The position numbers and the translations under genes are program-made. This document shows positions 43,012-56,900 of a stretch of 64,000 nucleotides of DNA, piece by piece. How positions within the stretch are numbered: the stretch's first letter is position 1; every line of letters begins with the position of its first letter. The DNA is from Earliella scabrosa (taxonomy: Eukaryota; Basidiomycota; Agaricomycetes; Polyporales; Polyporaceae): NCBI GenBank assembly GCA_022605405.1, contig JABYQQ010000023.1, forward strand, positions 1 through 64,000, given 5' to 3'. Under the pieces are notes generated by a model. It was not told where the DNA came from, searched no databases, and saw only the letters and a list, made by a program, of their open reading frames with translations.

Positions 43012-45577
43012 TCAGCGGCGTTCAGCCCGAGGCTGGAAAAACTGAGCATACATGGCCCAACAGAACCCCCTGAATACATTAGTTGGAATCTGATCAAATC
43101 TCTCCGCCATCTCAATCATCTCCGCAGACTGCACCGATGTCGAGAGCCCCCGATGGTATGCACAATAATCGCGCACATAGTAGAACAGGGCTAGGACAGA
43201 ATGCCCAGGTTCGTCAACTTTCTTTCCCCGCAGCTTCACCCTCAGCCGGTGTTGTAAATCCCAATCTTCAAGCTTGCGTAGTTCCAGCATCTCAGGGCTC
43301 TCTTCTAGCAGCTTCGGCATGTATTTCTCCGCATAATACAACCAAAGACGCATGCATCCGAGCGCGAGCGCCGCGTGCGCCTGGGCAGCATCAACGTGGA
43401 ACTCGGGCCGAGGAAGCGCCTTCGTCTTCTCGGAGTCGAGGAGGAAGTCGCGGAAGGTGGTGTGCATGATGCGGAACTCTTGATTGGGCTTTTTTGGGTC
43501 TCGTTTAACGACGGCTCGGAGCTGGTGCAGGATGGACCGAGAGTTGTCGCACGGGACACCAGTTAGTGTCTCAAGCTCTAGTGCGGATATAGAAGAACGT
43601 TGCCATACGGCAGCATATCCGAGTACTAGGCGGATTCTTTCGCGCAACGTGGGTGACATTGTCTTTGGAAAGGCTGTATCCAGAACGGTGAGGTAGAGCT
43701 TGTCGAGGCGTTCGAGTACCACGCCGCTGGAGTGATCATCGGACTTGGATAGGAGGTCCAGGGTTTCATTCAGATTGTTGGTCCCGCCGAAGGATTGACT
43801 GACAAGAAACTCTGCCGCCGTGCTCGCGTAGACAAATATGCCCTCGGACCAACGAACAAGCCGCTCGATGATGGACGGGTCCGCGTCAGACCACGCTTGA
43901 GTCATAGAATCCTTGGACAATCTGTCGTGAATCACGGCTTCGATGTCGCGGTTGATGGTTTTCCGCTCGCCGATGTCATCAAACGTCCGTCTGGAGACAG
44001 CACTGTGGGAGTCCAGAATCTCCCGAACGGTGTTTGGCTCGGGGCGTGAGGTGAGAAAGAGTCGGAGAGGAGAGGAGGGGTCCGTGGTGCAGGAAAGGAG
44101 AAGCTTTAGGAGATCGGAGATGGGGTCAATGTTTTCCGCAGTGCACTCGTCTAATGCGTCGACGACTACGAATATTGTGGGACACGATCCGGATTTCGCA
44201 AGCTCGCGGAGCGGAGTCAGCACCAAGTCTTCGCATGCCAACTTCATGTGCTGTTGCACTGCTCCAGCTCCGTCGTTCTGATGCTTGCGGGCTGCTGAGA
44301 CGATGAGATCGTGGAAAGTGTCCGGCTGCAGAGTCGCAAGCTGCGAGGCAATGGTGTTGAAGAAGGAGCGGTACGAGTTGGGTCCCTGAAGACCGCGAGT
44401 GAAGAAGAATGATGCTCCTAGACGTCGCGGAGTGGATGACTCGAGATGTCGACAAAACTCGGAGGCGATGGTAGATTTGCCCATCCCGGCATGCCCAATG
44501 AGTGCAAGAACCCGTTTCTCGGCCCCGACGTTGCTGCTCTCCTCGGCCCAGGCGTACAGGTTCTTCATGACGTTCTCCCGAGTCCCTTCGAGATACTGCG
44601 CCTTCACCTCGTTGTTTCCGGCGCGGTACGGTGCGCTCTCTAAAGGCTGGAGCCCTTGGAGCACCCTCGTATCGGCTATATGATGTTGTCAGTGAACGGG
44701 AGCCATCTCGGGTCGCAGGCCCCATAATGCTAACCTTCGCTCTATAGGACATAATGAGCAAGTGTTCGGGAACCGATGAATATGGCGTACGCACCATGAC
44801 CGCTCGCAGTGTCGCTCGAGTGACTGACTCCACAGCAATCCCTCCCTGAAGCTATGCATGGATATGTCAAGATAGCTGTTCCACAATGGGTACCTGGGTC
44901 CAGATCCGTACCTGGAAGTTCTGCCGCGCCTCGTTGATTTTCTTCGTCATATTCTCGATCTTATCCGTAACCCGGTCGCTGCGGATGAAGCGGGCGAGAC
45001 GAGACTGCTTGGCAAGCGCATCCGCCTCTGACACCACCTCCTGGAGACTCCTAGAAGACAGACTCAGCACCGCGGTCACCCTGGCTAAAGGATAAGCTCC
45101 GCTTGAGAGCACATACTTCTGCAGACCGCCGATGCGTGCCGCGAGTGACGACTCATTGTCTCCGTTGAGTGTCGTTTTGACAGCGTGGCGTTCGGGAGCT
45201 CCCACAGGCAGCACATCAATTCTCTCGTGTACGACGTTTGCAACCCCACGAACGGCGGTGTTCACGCTTTCAACTTGCTGACAAAGGCCTATCAAGGCTT
45301 CGGAGTTGGACCTAGTAGCCTAGCATAGTTTCGGTTATCATAGTCACGAGCTATAGGTCGAACGGAAGCTTACTTGTACTTTCTTCAGAATCTCCGCAAG
45401 TAATCCTACAGCAACTGGCAGTCCCGGGATAGGAGCGAGGTCAGCAAGATCGCCTCCGGCCTGTAGAGTCGTGATGGTGGCGGCGAGTGCCGTATTGAGG
45501 GTGTCATCGCCGATGAGCTTGCGCCAGAAGTTTCGCCCTCGGTCAATCAAACTCGATAGTGTCTGCGGCAGAGACAT
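43012..45577 (-). CDS. NACHT-domain STAND NTPase, copy B (intact)
   Basis: Fungal NLR-like signalling ATPase; relatives act in non-self recognition and programmed cell death, but a role here is inferred. Exons on the minus strand are 45577-45374, 45319-45117, 45050-44912, 44845-44795, 44741-44735 (7 nt) and 44675-43012. They total 2268 nt, 755 residues. Residues 1-200 form an N-terminal helical domain (MSLPQTLSSLIDRGRNFW; SEADALAKQSRLARFIRS) of the kind found at the front of agaricomycete NACHT proteins. The NACHT domain has Walker A GHAGMGKST at 262-270, Walker B VVDALDE at 372-378 and LFLTSRPE about 30 residues later. The C-terminal part is helical with FRIMHTTFRDFLLDSEKTK and AALALGCMRLWLYYAEKYMP; there are no ankyrin, WD or TPR repeats. 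It is the only full-length member in the window. Confidence 0.9.
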
Positions 45578-47727
45578 TGTAGAAGGCGAGACAGTGATAG
45601 TCGTGCAGGGGATGATGTTGTTCCGCTGGCCAGAGGTGAGAGTTGAAGGAAAACCTGCAGTAAGCCACAGGAGCAACAGGGAGCCCATGGAGAGCACGCG
45701 GTGAAAGGGAGGATTGGGCGTGCCAACGAACGCTCGTCCACCACGTTGCAAGTGACAGTCGTGCAAACCCTCCGCTGACATCGAAGTCGCAGCGCATGCA
45801 TTATGCGGCCCGATCTCGTACGGTAGGCGGGTGTAATGCCCACACAAGCAAGGTCAGCATGCTGTACTTGAAACTATCACAGCCGAGGCCGATCACGAAC
45901 TGGGAGTGCGATGTTTCATAACGAAGTGATATTGAGAGATAGGATGACGGATACAGCCTAACCAAATGACAAGATCGCCCAGTGCTTCAGCCGCATCTTC
46001 GTTCTGTTCAATCCGCATGCTCAGGCTCCTGCTTCGCTTGCCGCCTGTGAAGATCGAATGACATGTGTTAGCACGTTGACATTCTCGACGGAGCGCGCAT
46101 AACATTGCAGGTTGTGGCGAGCCACTCACATCCAGTCAAGGGGATCTGCGGGCCTGGCAATGTTGGTACACCTCCGAGTCGTGGTCAGCACGAGCCTGTA
46201 TGGCCGCTACTCGCGGGTAGGTGAACACCCGTTGGTTGGTTCACTTGATCCTTGCAGCTTGGTCCGGCATACGGATGAATGAGTTCGCGCGAACCAGCAT
46301 CAGAGCCGCGGTCGGACGTCGATGTGTGGGTTCCCTTTCTGACGACCCGACTGAACCGCGAGTAGGTGGTAGTGCCTTGCATTTCCAGGACATAACCGTA
46401 CTCTTTGAGGCCAGTACGCGTCCGCGCTATGACATACCTAATGAAACCAGCAACGTCACTAGTGCGATGAGAAGCCGTTGACATCGTACCTCAGAGTGTC
46501 GGTGTTACCGCCCGTCACGGTCGGGTGCTAGCGGCGTTTCCGGAAGTACCAGTTTGAGACGAGCGGCTGGCCAGCGGAGAGGAGGCATTTTGCCAGCTTA
46601 CTCAGGGAGGGGGGAGACAAGAGAGCATGTTCGCTTTCTTTGCGCGAATCACAATAAGTGGTTGCTGTGACTGCCGCGAAGGTGGGCCAAACGAAAGGGT
46701 GTCCAGTCGAGGATCACCAATCAAACGATGTCCTCGTTGGCTGGCCGGAGAAGTACATAAAGTCGCCGTGCGCGTGTATTGTATATCTCGAGGAGAATGT
46801 GAAGTACGATATGGGCATGCGAGACGAGAGATGACCGCAAACGCGGTCAGACGTGCTCTAAGCTGTATTCGAGAAGGAAACGTACCTCCAAACACTCTAC
46901 AGCACATAAACACACTGCCAGATACTCCTTGCATCGACTCTCGCTGGCCTTCCATGCACCGTCAGATCGGGGGACGTCGGCACGGGAGCCTAGTATAGCG
47001 AGCCTCAGCGAGACGTATGAGTCAAGCGAAGATAGCCTCAAGCTAAAGCAAACAGTGCGAGGAGAAACAGATACAGTAGAAGCACCAGAGATAGCGCACG
47101 ATGAGGTGAGGCAGGCTTGAGACGGACACAGACCAGCAACAGACCAGGATGAGAGCCTGCAGGCTGCAGAGAGCTGGAGCACAAGCGTTATGTAAGTTAC
47201 GCCGGGCCGGGCGAGCCGGCCCTCGTGTCTGTTATCTCTTGTTTTTCCGTCCCTCCAGCCTTGCTCTTGACCTCTCTGTACGTGCACGAGTCTAGCTATG
47301 TAGTGCTACTCAATTGATCATGCTCTCATCGACATTCCTTGCATGCACAGCGACTTACGACCACACCGGACTTGGACCCGCCCTCTCGACCATCCTGTTC
47401 CCCTGCCGGTCTTCCGTCAGTTCCCTCCTACCCGCTTGCTGCAGAACTCCTTGTCATGTACGTGCAACGGTGCCCTACGTCCGAGTCCTTGTGTTCACCC
47501 GCACGAGTCCCTCTCACGTTTGAGCCGCGCAGACTGCTGGTGCGTAGTTGTGGCGCTCCATTACTCTCGCTCGCGGACGTCGCTTGTCCTTAGAACCCTG
47601 CGCTCTCGTTCTTCAAGCTTCGACCACCGCAGACCGATTGCTTGCTACCCTTCAACTGGGGGCCCAGAATCTTGAAGAAGGCAGGATGGAGACGGACGCG
47701 CATGCGTGTGCTGTGACTATAGGCACA
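45578..47727. other. Region upstream of NACHT-B; no supported gene
   Basis: Holds the presumed NACHT-B promoter. Short frames on both strands lack recognisable features. I see no element ends here. Confidence 0.45.
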
Positions 47728-47993
47728 GGGGGCATGAGCCCATGTAACTATCAGTTACATCCTAGTCACATTGTGTCTAAGGTCCAAATATGATTGCCAT
47801 ATTTCCGAGGCGTCACATGCTGGAAACATTCAAAATGTGCCAGGTTTTGGTGTTACATCCTGGATACATTTTGAATGCCACATGTATCCAGCATGTATCC
47901 AGCATGTGACACTTCAACACATGGCAGACATATTTGGACTCTGACTGCGATGTGACCAAGATGTAACAAGGAGTTACACGGCTTCATGCCCCC
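47728..47993. mobile_element. Foldback (long inverted repeat) MITE-like element, about 266 bp
   Basis: Two arms of about 95 bp, 47728-47823 and 47898-47993, are imperfect reverse complements. They share GGGGGCATGA ends, GTAACT, GTTACATC, GGTCCAAATATG and GTCACATGCTGG in the same order, and a smaller palindrome (ATTCAAAATGT / ACATTTTGAAT) lies in the loop. The whole would fold into one hairpin. No clear target duplication is visible, so the exact ends are approximate. Confidence 0.8.
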
Positions 47994-50900
47994 AGTGAGG
48001 GGATGCGGAGAGATGGTCAAGGTGGATGGATATCCCTAGGTACGTGTTCCTGCATCTCTACGCATGTCCCTCGCGAAACGAGGATTTGCACGCATCTAGC
48101 CCCTGTGTACCTTGCTTGACGCTCAACATTGCCGTATGGCATACGCAGATCCGCACACACACGAGATGCGACGTAAGCTGACCGGACTGCCTCCGTCGTG
48201 CACCCATACACCCTCTCTCGCCCTCTCTCTCGCATTGTCCTGACGACGGACATCGCAAATGGATCATCCACGCGGCCCATAGCCTAGCTCGCCCATTCCT
48301 CCAGGACCCATGCATGTTAACTATCGCGTGGAACCCCCGAGGCGACCCAAGCCTCACTGATGGACCCGCTCCGCGCGCGGGGTCGCCTTCAAGTGTTCGT
48401 CTCGATCGTTGTTCCCATCTGCTGCAATCCGTGCACGAGTGTCCCGCACGCATCGAGCCTCAATGAATCCCGGCGCTCCATACTCTTTTTGGGAGACCCC
48501 GCTATGGTGCGCTATTTGCCTCTATTCCGACTCGCCTTGATATTGATGCTCTCGCGCCCATTTCGCAGCAGCCACTCACGCTTCTGCATCTCGACCTCAA
48601 GCACGAGACCAGACCCTCGATAACTCACGTCGCATCCACTGTTCTCACTTCGTGGACATCAACGCCCATCTCGCGCGATCGTGGGTGGACTGCCATCGCC
48701 AGGACGTCGTCTCCCTTCGCTCTGTCCCGACAAGCATCGCACGGCATCACATCCGAGGATACGCTCCCAGTCGATCGCGGTCAACCCTCTCCCGTCCCGT
48801 GTAGCACACAAGAACCGCTCTCCCGTCTAACAAATCGTCGAGCCCCGGTACGTCCCTGGTCTCAAGCAGCAGTCTGGCCGAGTGCTGATGCTCCCTGTCT
48901 TGGCAGACGCGTCCGCTCGCTTGCTATGGACATACGCCGCAAAGCCCTCCGTCCGTCGGAACCTCCGAGGCTGGTGCGATGCGCGTCTGGGCAACAGCTC
49001 TCGAGCAGGAGGTGCAGTATCTATTCGCATGAGATTGAGGAGGATCGCGCGGAAGTCCGGAACCGTCATTGTCAACGCGCCCGAGCGTCTGCTTTCCCTT
49101 GGCTGCAGGACTTTTCGTCCAATTCGGAGGGTGCAAGGAACGGCGGATGGCCGTATGTGCACCGCAAGACGTCGAGTCGACGCACTTGGTAATGGCTGCT
49201 CGCAGCGGCGACGACTTCGCGGTCGCGCGGATGAGTTTCGAATCTCAGACCACCCTCGCCGTAAGCTCAACTTGCCGTTCCCAACGTCGACATCCCTCAC
49301 AGAGACGGGCGGCCGTCGGCGTATGGAGCTCCAAGTGGTGCAGCTTCAGCCGCCGTAGTCCTGCTCACTGCATGGCTCGGAAGACCAAGGCCGAGCGCAG
49401 ATAGAGACGAGATACGACCCGCGCTGGTGCGTACCTGTGTACTTTTTTAGGGTCGACTATTGCTGATGTCCCTTCGGCTTTGCGTTCTAGGGATCGCCAT
49501 TCGTACAGTGGATGGGACGGAGAGAGCGAACTCAGGTCGGACCAGCTGTGACGCCGCGCGTGCACTCGCCACTCGCGCACTGTCGAAGACGATAGCGGAG
49601 CCGGACAGCGGAAACGGACCGTTTGCGCCGCCTTCAGCCGCAGGTGGCCAGGGACGTCGGACATTGCAGGCCGAGACGCGGATTGGCAGCAGCCCGACTC
49701 CTCCTCTGTACTGTCTCTGCTACAGCGGTCGTCGATATCGATGCAGCTGCAGCGCGCGGGGCGTAGTCTCTCCCCGTGCGGTAGCCCCTCTTGCACACTC
49801 CCGTTGGGCAGACTCCAGGCAGCATAGAGGGCCGCGGCCGACGGACTGGCACTGCACAGGTCTCCCACACCACATCGAGGCGAGCGAGGGCGAGTCCGGC
49901 TCCCAGCGAGCGGACGCGCGTCGGTGGAGACATCTGTCTGTCCCGCTCGTGTTCTGTTCGGCTCGAGCTGGCAGTTGGTCACCGGTGATGAGCGCAATCA
50001 TCACCCCGTTTCCATTGAGGTGCGAACAGCCCCGAAGCGTAGTTCTCTCAACGACAGGTACCACAGACAAACACCGGCTCCTCGCTGGGCTCCTTTCCGG
50101 ACCTAACCCCCATGAGGACTTGTGCCCTGTGCCCTGCAAGGGATCGGGTCGCGTCAGACGATGTCCCAGACCGTTTCAAGCCGGCTGTGCCAGGAGGAAG
50201 ACACGCACCAACGGTTCGTAGGAATGGAAGAACTGCATTTGACAGATTCCAGCGCTTCCAGTCATAGGGCACTCGTGCAAAGCTGCCAAATAAGAGCGTT
50301 CATATCGGAATTGCTCCAGGTCGTGACGGCGTCATAGACTTGCTTCGTACCGGAGCGTGCTTACAGGTACATACGTATCTAAAGCGAGAACGGGCTGACG
50401 CCGCCCGTCGAATAAGGAGACGACGGGCAGATTCCGAAGTCAGTACAGCGTCTGTAGACTAGTCAGAAGAGGACTTTCCAGGCTCGAGAACCGTTGCAGT
50501 ACGCTCAAGGGTTGCCAAGGGAGAGGGGATCGACATAGTCGGGTGAGATGAGGACGCTTATGGAAGAAGATGGCTCTGAGTTCGTTGTGACCCCCAAAAC
50601 TGACCTAAAGGCTGACCGATTCGACGTGGTCTAGCCAACTTGCGGCGGGACAATACATTCGGGGTGGACTACGGCTAGAGGGTGTGTGTCATCGTTCGCA
50701 AGCTGTCCTGTTTCGCGGTATACGACTGCGTTGCTAGATCACCATCCTTCACCGACAAGTGTGAGCCTCCACCGCTCGCACCACTAGTAGAATATCGCAG
50801 TTGCTACGGGGTGACGCACCTGCACTATGCCCGATCGCGAGCTTGTGGCGGCAGATGTCAAGGAGAATGGCCCGGATGGTTTTTGGCAAGATATAGACCG

Positions 50901-53900
50901 CGCTCACGCTGCGCGTCTCGCACCGCAATATACTTGTTGGGTACATACATAGCTCGATCTCCTCATCGTCCCCGCCGACTTGAGGGCAGGCATCGTTGTA
51001 CTCTCCTAACCTCGCAACGACTAGTATGCCTCACCGTTCAGCATGCGCACCGATCGCTACTCCAACCTGACAATCAGCGTCAGCATACGCAATGGCATGG
51101 GGAATGAAACATACAGACCTTGCGAGGACGAGGGATTTGGAGCAACCGCAGACTCCGTCGCGCTTGCACGTGTGTAATGATATCCGACAGGACTGGGCTG
51201 CGGGAGGGCTGCGGCCGATAGACGATATGACCGCACCATGCTGGAACTCAGTCGCAAACACGCGGCCAAGATGCAAGCAGAAGACACGCGTACAGCTGTC
51301 TCGAAGTTCTTGGCCGATGGGTACACCCCTCCCTAGCAGTAATAGTATGTGATAGGAAGCCGTAGAGGTCGCACCTGCGGGTTCAGATACCACGATCTGC
51401 GTGAGGGACACGCATCCGGGCATGCCATCTTGCACAGTTCTCCTGCGTGTGACGTAGACTAGACGGGGATCCGTTGGCGCTGTTGGGATCCCGAGGTTTG
51501 TATGAGTTGATGCTCACCCAGCGGGGTCTCAGACTATTGCAGAGATGCAGTAGAACACGATACATTGCATTCGAAGTTGGACTTGGCTTGGTGTGCATCC
51601 GCAGGACCGGTTGGAACTCCTCGTGTTTCCGCACCCATGTAGTGGCCACCTACATGTATTATTGACAGGTAGGCAGGCCTACGGGTTCGCGGAAGACGGA
51701 CTATCGCACTCGACGCGGATGATCAAGTGAGACGTACCTGAGTCCATTCAGCAGCACCCTACCCCTTTGCACACACAAACGGATGCGCTCCAAGCCTCCA
51801 TCTCCTGCAGTGGTAGCATTTCATGGCGCGAGGCTTGAAGCTTGAGGCCTGAAGGAGCGTCCTGGGAGCGTCGTTGAGGAGGATTTGGAGGAGCGAGCTC
51901 GACGTTGCGTGAGAAGCCTGGAGCAGTGCTGGAAGAGGCAGGAGGGACATCTAGATCGAGCGTCGCCAGACCGCAGGAGGATGCAGCAGTTTCCGAGGAC
52001 AGGCCAGAGACAGGGACTCAGAGAGAGCAAAGACGGCATAGGGAAGATTTCGGGAAAAGAGCGTTGGACGAGGTTGGACGTGAGGCATGCGGACCGTACC
52101 GGGCCGTGCTCGGCGTCTCTCTGCTTGAACCCTGCTGCCGCTTCACGTCCACCCTGCGTCCGCTTGTCTACACAACTTGAACTTGCGACCCACTCGAATA
52201 CGACTGTGCTCGTACATGCCGTCGAATTCTTGCTTGCTTGTCACAGTCATCACCGCATCACCGTCAACACGGATTCCCCCGCCAAACCCCCGCTCACGAG
52301 TCTCTCCAAGCTTCCGCACGCTCTCGATCGGCCAGACGACCTGCTGGGCTGTCCCGCCTTCGAATCTCGGACGAACGACCATCAGTACCACCCCTTCGAC
52401 CTCACGGCATGGACTCCGTGGATGGGATTAGAGGGGCACGCACGCAGGTGCTGCGTCCACGTCGCTCGCGGAGCATTTCTGTGGAGGTCCGTCAAGGTGA
52501 CTCTCATGAATAGGTATACCGTACGTCTTCGTTGCAGTCTGCGCCCGTGTCAGCACTGACGAGGCGACATGCGATGGTCATCGCTTGACCCGCGCAGAAT
52601 CAACCTCGATGCGCATGGTGAAGTCATTTCCTGCGGGAACTCACTGGAGGAGGCGGAGCATGCGTATGGACATGGGTCGAGCTGTTTTTCAGCGTCAGGT
52701 ACATCTCTTCAGCCATCCGCGCCAGCATCTCGACGACGAGGTATGCGCGTTTCACTAGCTCGACGCACAAGTCCTGGCTGTGCATACGTATGTTCAAATC
52801 TGGCGACGGAGTCCATACTTGCAAGAGTCGCGTACGCGGGCACCCGAGACTGCTGCTCGGCCATGAAGCATCCTACTATCAGCGTCGGGGAGGGAAAACG
52901 CGCCAACCGGAGTCGTACAGGAGCTCAACGAGACGACGACATGTAGCGCCCTCCTTACGACGACGCGTAGCGAGCGAATGGAAGACACCGCGAGTCAGGT
53001 TCTTCCTCACCACTCGCAGCCCACTCTAGCTAGGTCGACGCAGGGCCGTGCATCACTTGTGCACCTGGACGTCAAGCTCGAGAGGTGGACTCGGACCCTC
53101 ACGGCCTCGATGACTCGGATCCCTGTCCCCACCTCCTGGACGCACACGTCTATCTCCCCGGTGGACTATCATCACCGTCATCTCTTCTCCGTTCCCTCAG
53201 CCCCGACATGCATCGCACGTGGCCGCATCCGAGATCACTCGAATCTCCGTCCACTCTCGGCCTTTCTCCCATGTAACCCCCACTCGCGTTTCGTCCAGCA
53301 CACAGGGAATCGCTCTTACTCCTCTACATCAACAACGGATCGCCGAGCCCAGGTACGAGTCTATGCTCAGTTGCCAGTCTCGAGTCGCAGTCCAGCCAAG
53401 TGCTGATGCTCCCTGGTTTCGCAGCTACATTGAGTCAGTCCGCGGCTTGCCATAGACGTACACTCTAAAGCCGACCCTCCGTCGAGACCTCAGCGGGTAC
53501 GATGCGCATCCCCGTGTACACCGGCAAGCGCCCTCCAGCAGCCGCTGCAGGGTCCATTCGCATTCTCCCCGTCCGACGAGATGAGAGGAGGTCGATTGCG
53601 CGGGGTGCGAACTGTGTCGCAGTCATCGCGCTCGAGCGTCGGCTATTGATCGTGCCCCCAGACGCAGGACGGATCGTCGATTCCTGCACGCAGGTGCCAA
53701 TACGAAGAGCAGGGCATGGCCGCGCGTGCACTGCAAGACCTCGACTCAACACTTGGTACTGGCTGCTGGAGGCGATGACCTAGCGGCCGCGCGGATGAGC
53801 CTCCCTCGCCGCAAGTTCGCCTTACCCTTCCCATCGTCAATATCCCACCACGAAGAGGGCACGATATATGATCCGCGCCGGTACGTACCTGTGTACTTCC

Positions 53901-56900
53901 GTAGGATTAGCCGTCATGACTATCTCTGATGTCCCTTCGGTTCTGTTTTCCAGGGATCGACCATCGACACAACGGAGGGCTTCAAGATGAGACGGGGCTC
54001 GAGAGAGCCAGCTCAGGTTCGACGGATATTACGTTACATAAGTCGCAGATGAGCTGCGACGGCGCGCGTGCACTCGCCAATCGCGCACTCTCACTCGCGC
54101 ACTGTCGACGACGACAGCGGACAGCGCGAACGGACCGTTCGTGCCGCCTTACATAAGGCCAGGAACGTCGGATACTTCAAGTCGAGACGCGGATTGACAG
54201 CAGCCCGACCACGCCACGTCGACGTCTGCACTGTCTCTGCTGCAGCGATCGTCGATGCAGCTGCCGCGCGCGGGGCGCAGTCTCGGATCCCCGTGCAGTA
54301 TCCCGGCTTGCACGCTCCCGCTGAGTAGGTTGTGGGCAGCATAGACGGCCGCGGCCCCCGGACTGACCACCGCGCAGGCCTACCACACCAGATCGAGCTG
54401 AGCGAGGACCAGCGAGCGGAGGCGCGTCAGCGGAGACATCGATTTGTCCCCGCTCGGGGTCTGTTCGGCTCGAGCTGGCAGCTGGAGCAGCGGGCGAGTT
54501 GTCTATGTGAGCCTCGAGCGGGCTGTCCACTGCCCCCGCTGATTGGCTGCTACGCTACGCTGCTGCTCTGGTCGGTCGTCGTCGGGCTGTGCGTAGGGAT
54601 CCATCGCAGGCGGCCTCGCAGCGGAGGACGTAGCGGACCTCGTCCTCTAAGCTTCAAGCTTCATCGACATCATCTACGTATACGCACTCGCTGTGCCTAA
54701 TCCTCTCCGACTCTCGCTCTCATCCCGGACTACGCTGACACATCCTCCTGTCGCACTCGGTCTACCAGTCACCGACACCTGCTTAAGCTTGCTCAAATAG
54801 CCCTTGTTTGATGATCCTCTACGACCTCTGCGACCTCATGCGCAACATTATCACCCTCGTCTCTGTCCTTGCCCCGTGATATCCGCGCTTCCCTTCTTTC
54901 GCTGATGCCTGCTCCTCAGACATCTCAGAGGAGAACGCGATCCTCTTGTTTCTCAGACACCCTCCTCTCCGGCTGTATGCTCGTTCTATGCCTGCGGACT
55001 CGACCTCCTGTGCGTCCCTGTAATACCTCCATACAGGTTCACGCGTCCCACCAGTCTGTAGTACATCTCTCGAATGACAATCTCTCACGGCGCCTCCATG
55101 CCCACAAGCCAGCTCGAACGCACGAAAGCGGAACTATACCACAGCTGCCCAAGCATCCCATCCCGCTCTCGTCCTCTCCCCTCCGTCGCTTCCGCATATA
55201 GGTACCGCCCGCCTCATCAGTACGTACATCTTGCACCAGAGTCCTGCTCGTCGCATAGCTCACAATGGTCAAGCGCAGACCTTGCGATCGCCGATTGACA
55301 GCAAGCAGAGTCAGTGCTGGCATTCGTGCGCATATGCTACTCTCTAACACCCCACATCTCTCGTCGTGCGTAGGATAGGCCACTGTTCGATGTCGCGCTC
55401 GTGATTCGAGCCCGTAACCCGACCCTGCCATTGCACCTCTCGAAGCGCGATAGCCGACGACCCATCCCATCAGGCCACCTCGGATGTTGACACTACAGCT
55501 TCATGTCATAACACGACCGTTCCCTTGCGCCTGCAGTGCGAGCGCGGCTCCATACGTCAGCGTGTCAGCGGAGACATCTGCGCTGTCCTTGCTCGGGGCC
55601 CCGTTGTTCGACTCCCGTACACCAGCAAGAGGGCGATCGCCGAGCCCCGCCCGCCCGTCGTCATCCGCTGCGCTCGTTGATTGCATGCTGCCCCGTGCAG
55701 TCGCCTTGACTGGTCGAGTCGTCGGTGTTCGCGCCGGGCGTGCATCGAGCAGTCCCGCAAACGGAGGACAGCGCGATAAATTCATCCCCGCCACTCGCAC
55801 CCGCTCCGGATCGACGCAACGTGCGCGCGACATGGCTGACACCTACGCCTGGACGCACACTGGGAAGACGTCAATGTCGCTGCTCGAGGCCATATACGGC
55901 TTACTTATCGCTGCGACTCGGAAGGTGGCTGTCGACATCTGCTCTGCTTGTTGATTGGGCAGCAGCCTGCGCGGCTATGAGGAGATCCGAGCCTCGTCGT
56001 GCCTCGTCCACCTCGGGCGTGCAAGGCGGCGGTCTCTTGCATGCGCACCACGGGCTTGTCTACTGCACTATCACCACACGAGCAGCTTCCGATTTGCTAC
56101 GGGCGGCTTCCTCACCTTCGCGCTCGCTGCAATTCTCGCGCGTACCTCGTACGTCCTATCCTCACCGACTCCGCCTCCTGAACCTCTCCCTGTCGTATCC
56201 CCGTCGTGAGCATCCTAGGCTTACGCTCCCCCAGTTCTGTAGTAGATCGTGCGGAATACAACTTTCTCTCACGACGGTCATATGGCACAAGAACACTTGA
56301 ATGCACCAACACGCTGACCAAGCTCCCTGTTCTGCTTCCAGATCCTGGACCTCGGTCGCTTCGGCATCTGGATCCTGCGCGCCTCGTCCGTATATCCAGT
56401 ACCGCGCCTGCCGTCTATATTCTTCCCGACACCATATCCACGCACGCTCACAACGGTCAAGCGCGGACGTTGAGATTGACGGCAAGCAGGGTCGGTGCCG
56501 CCTTTCGTTCCTGTGTTACTCTCTAATCCCCCACCTCTCCAGTCACGGTTCGCACAGGCCGAGTCACTCCACTCTTCAAGTTCGCGCTCGTGATGCAACA
56601 GCCAGACGCTGCCCTTACATCGTTCGAAGCGCGGCGGCCGACGACCAATCCGTACGTCAGGCCTGCCGCCTCCGCCGAGTCGGATTTGAGACGAACGCTC
56701 CCTCGGGGTGTTCTGTTCGCAACACATGAAGCGTATGCGGACCTCCGTGCCCACAATATCGAGCGATTGCAACACCGCGCCGCATGCTCATTGTCGCTCG
56801 ACACCTGAACGTCGAAGCCGAAGACGCGATCTGGAGGATGCAAGCTGGCGAATGTCGAACCTCATATACGCGGCACGCCGGACGTGGACCCGACAGCCTG

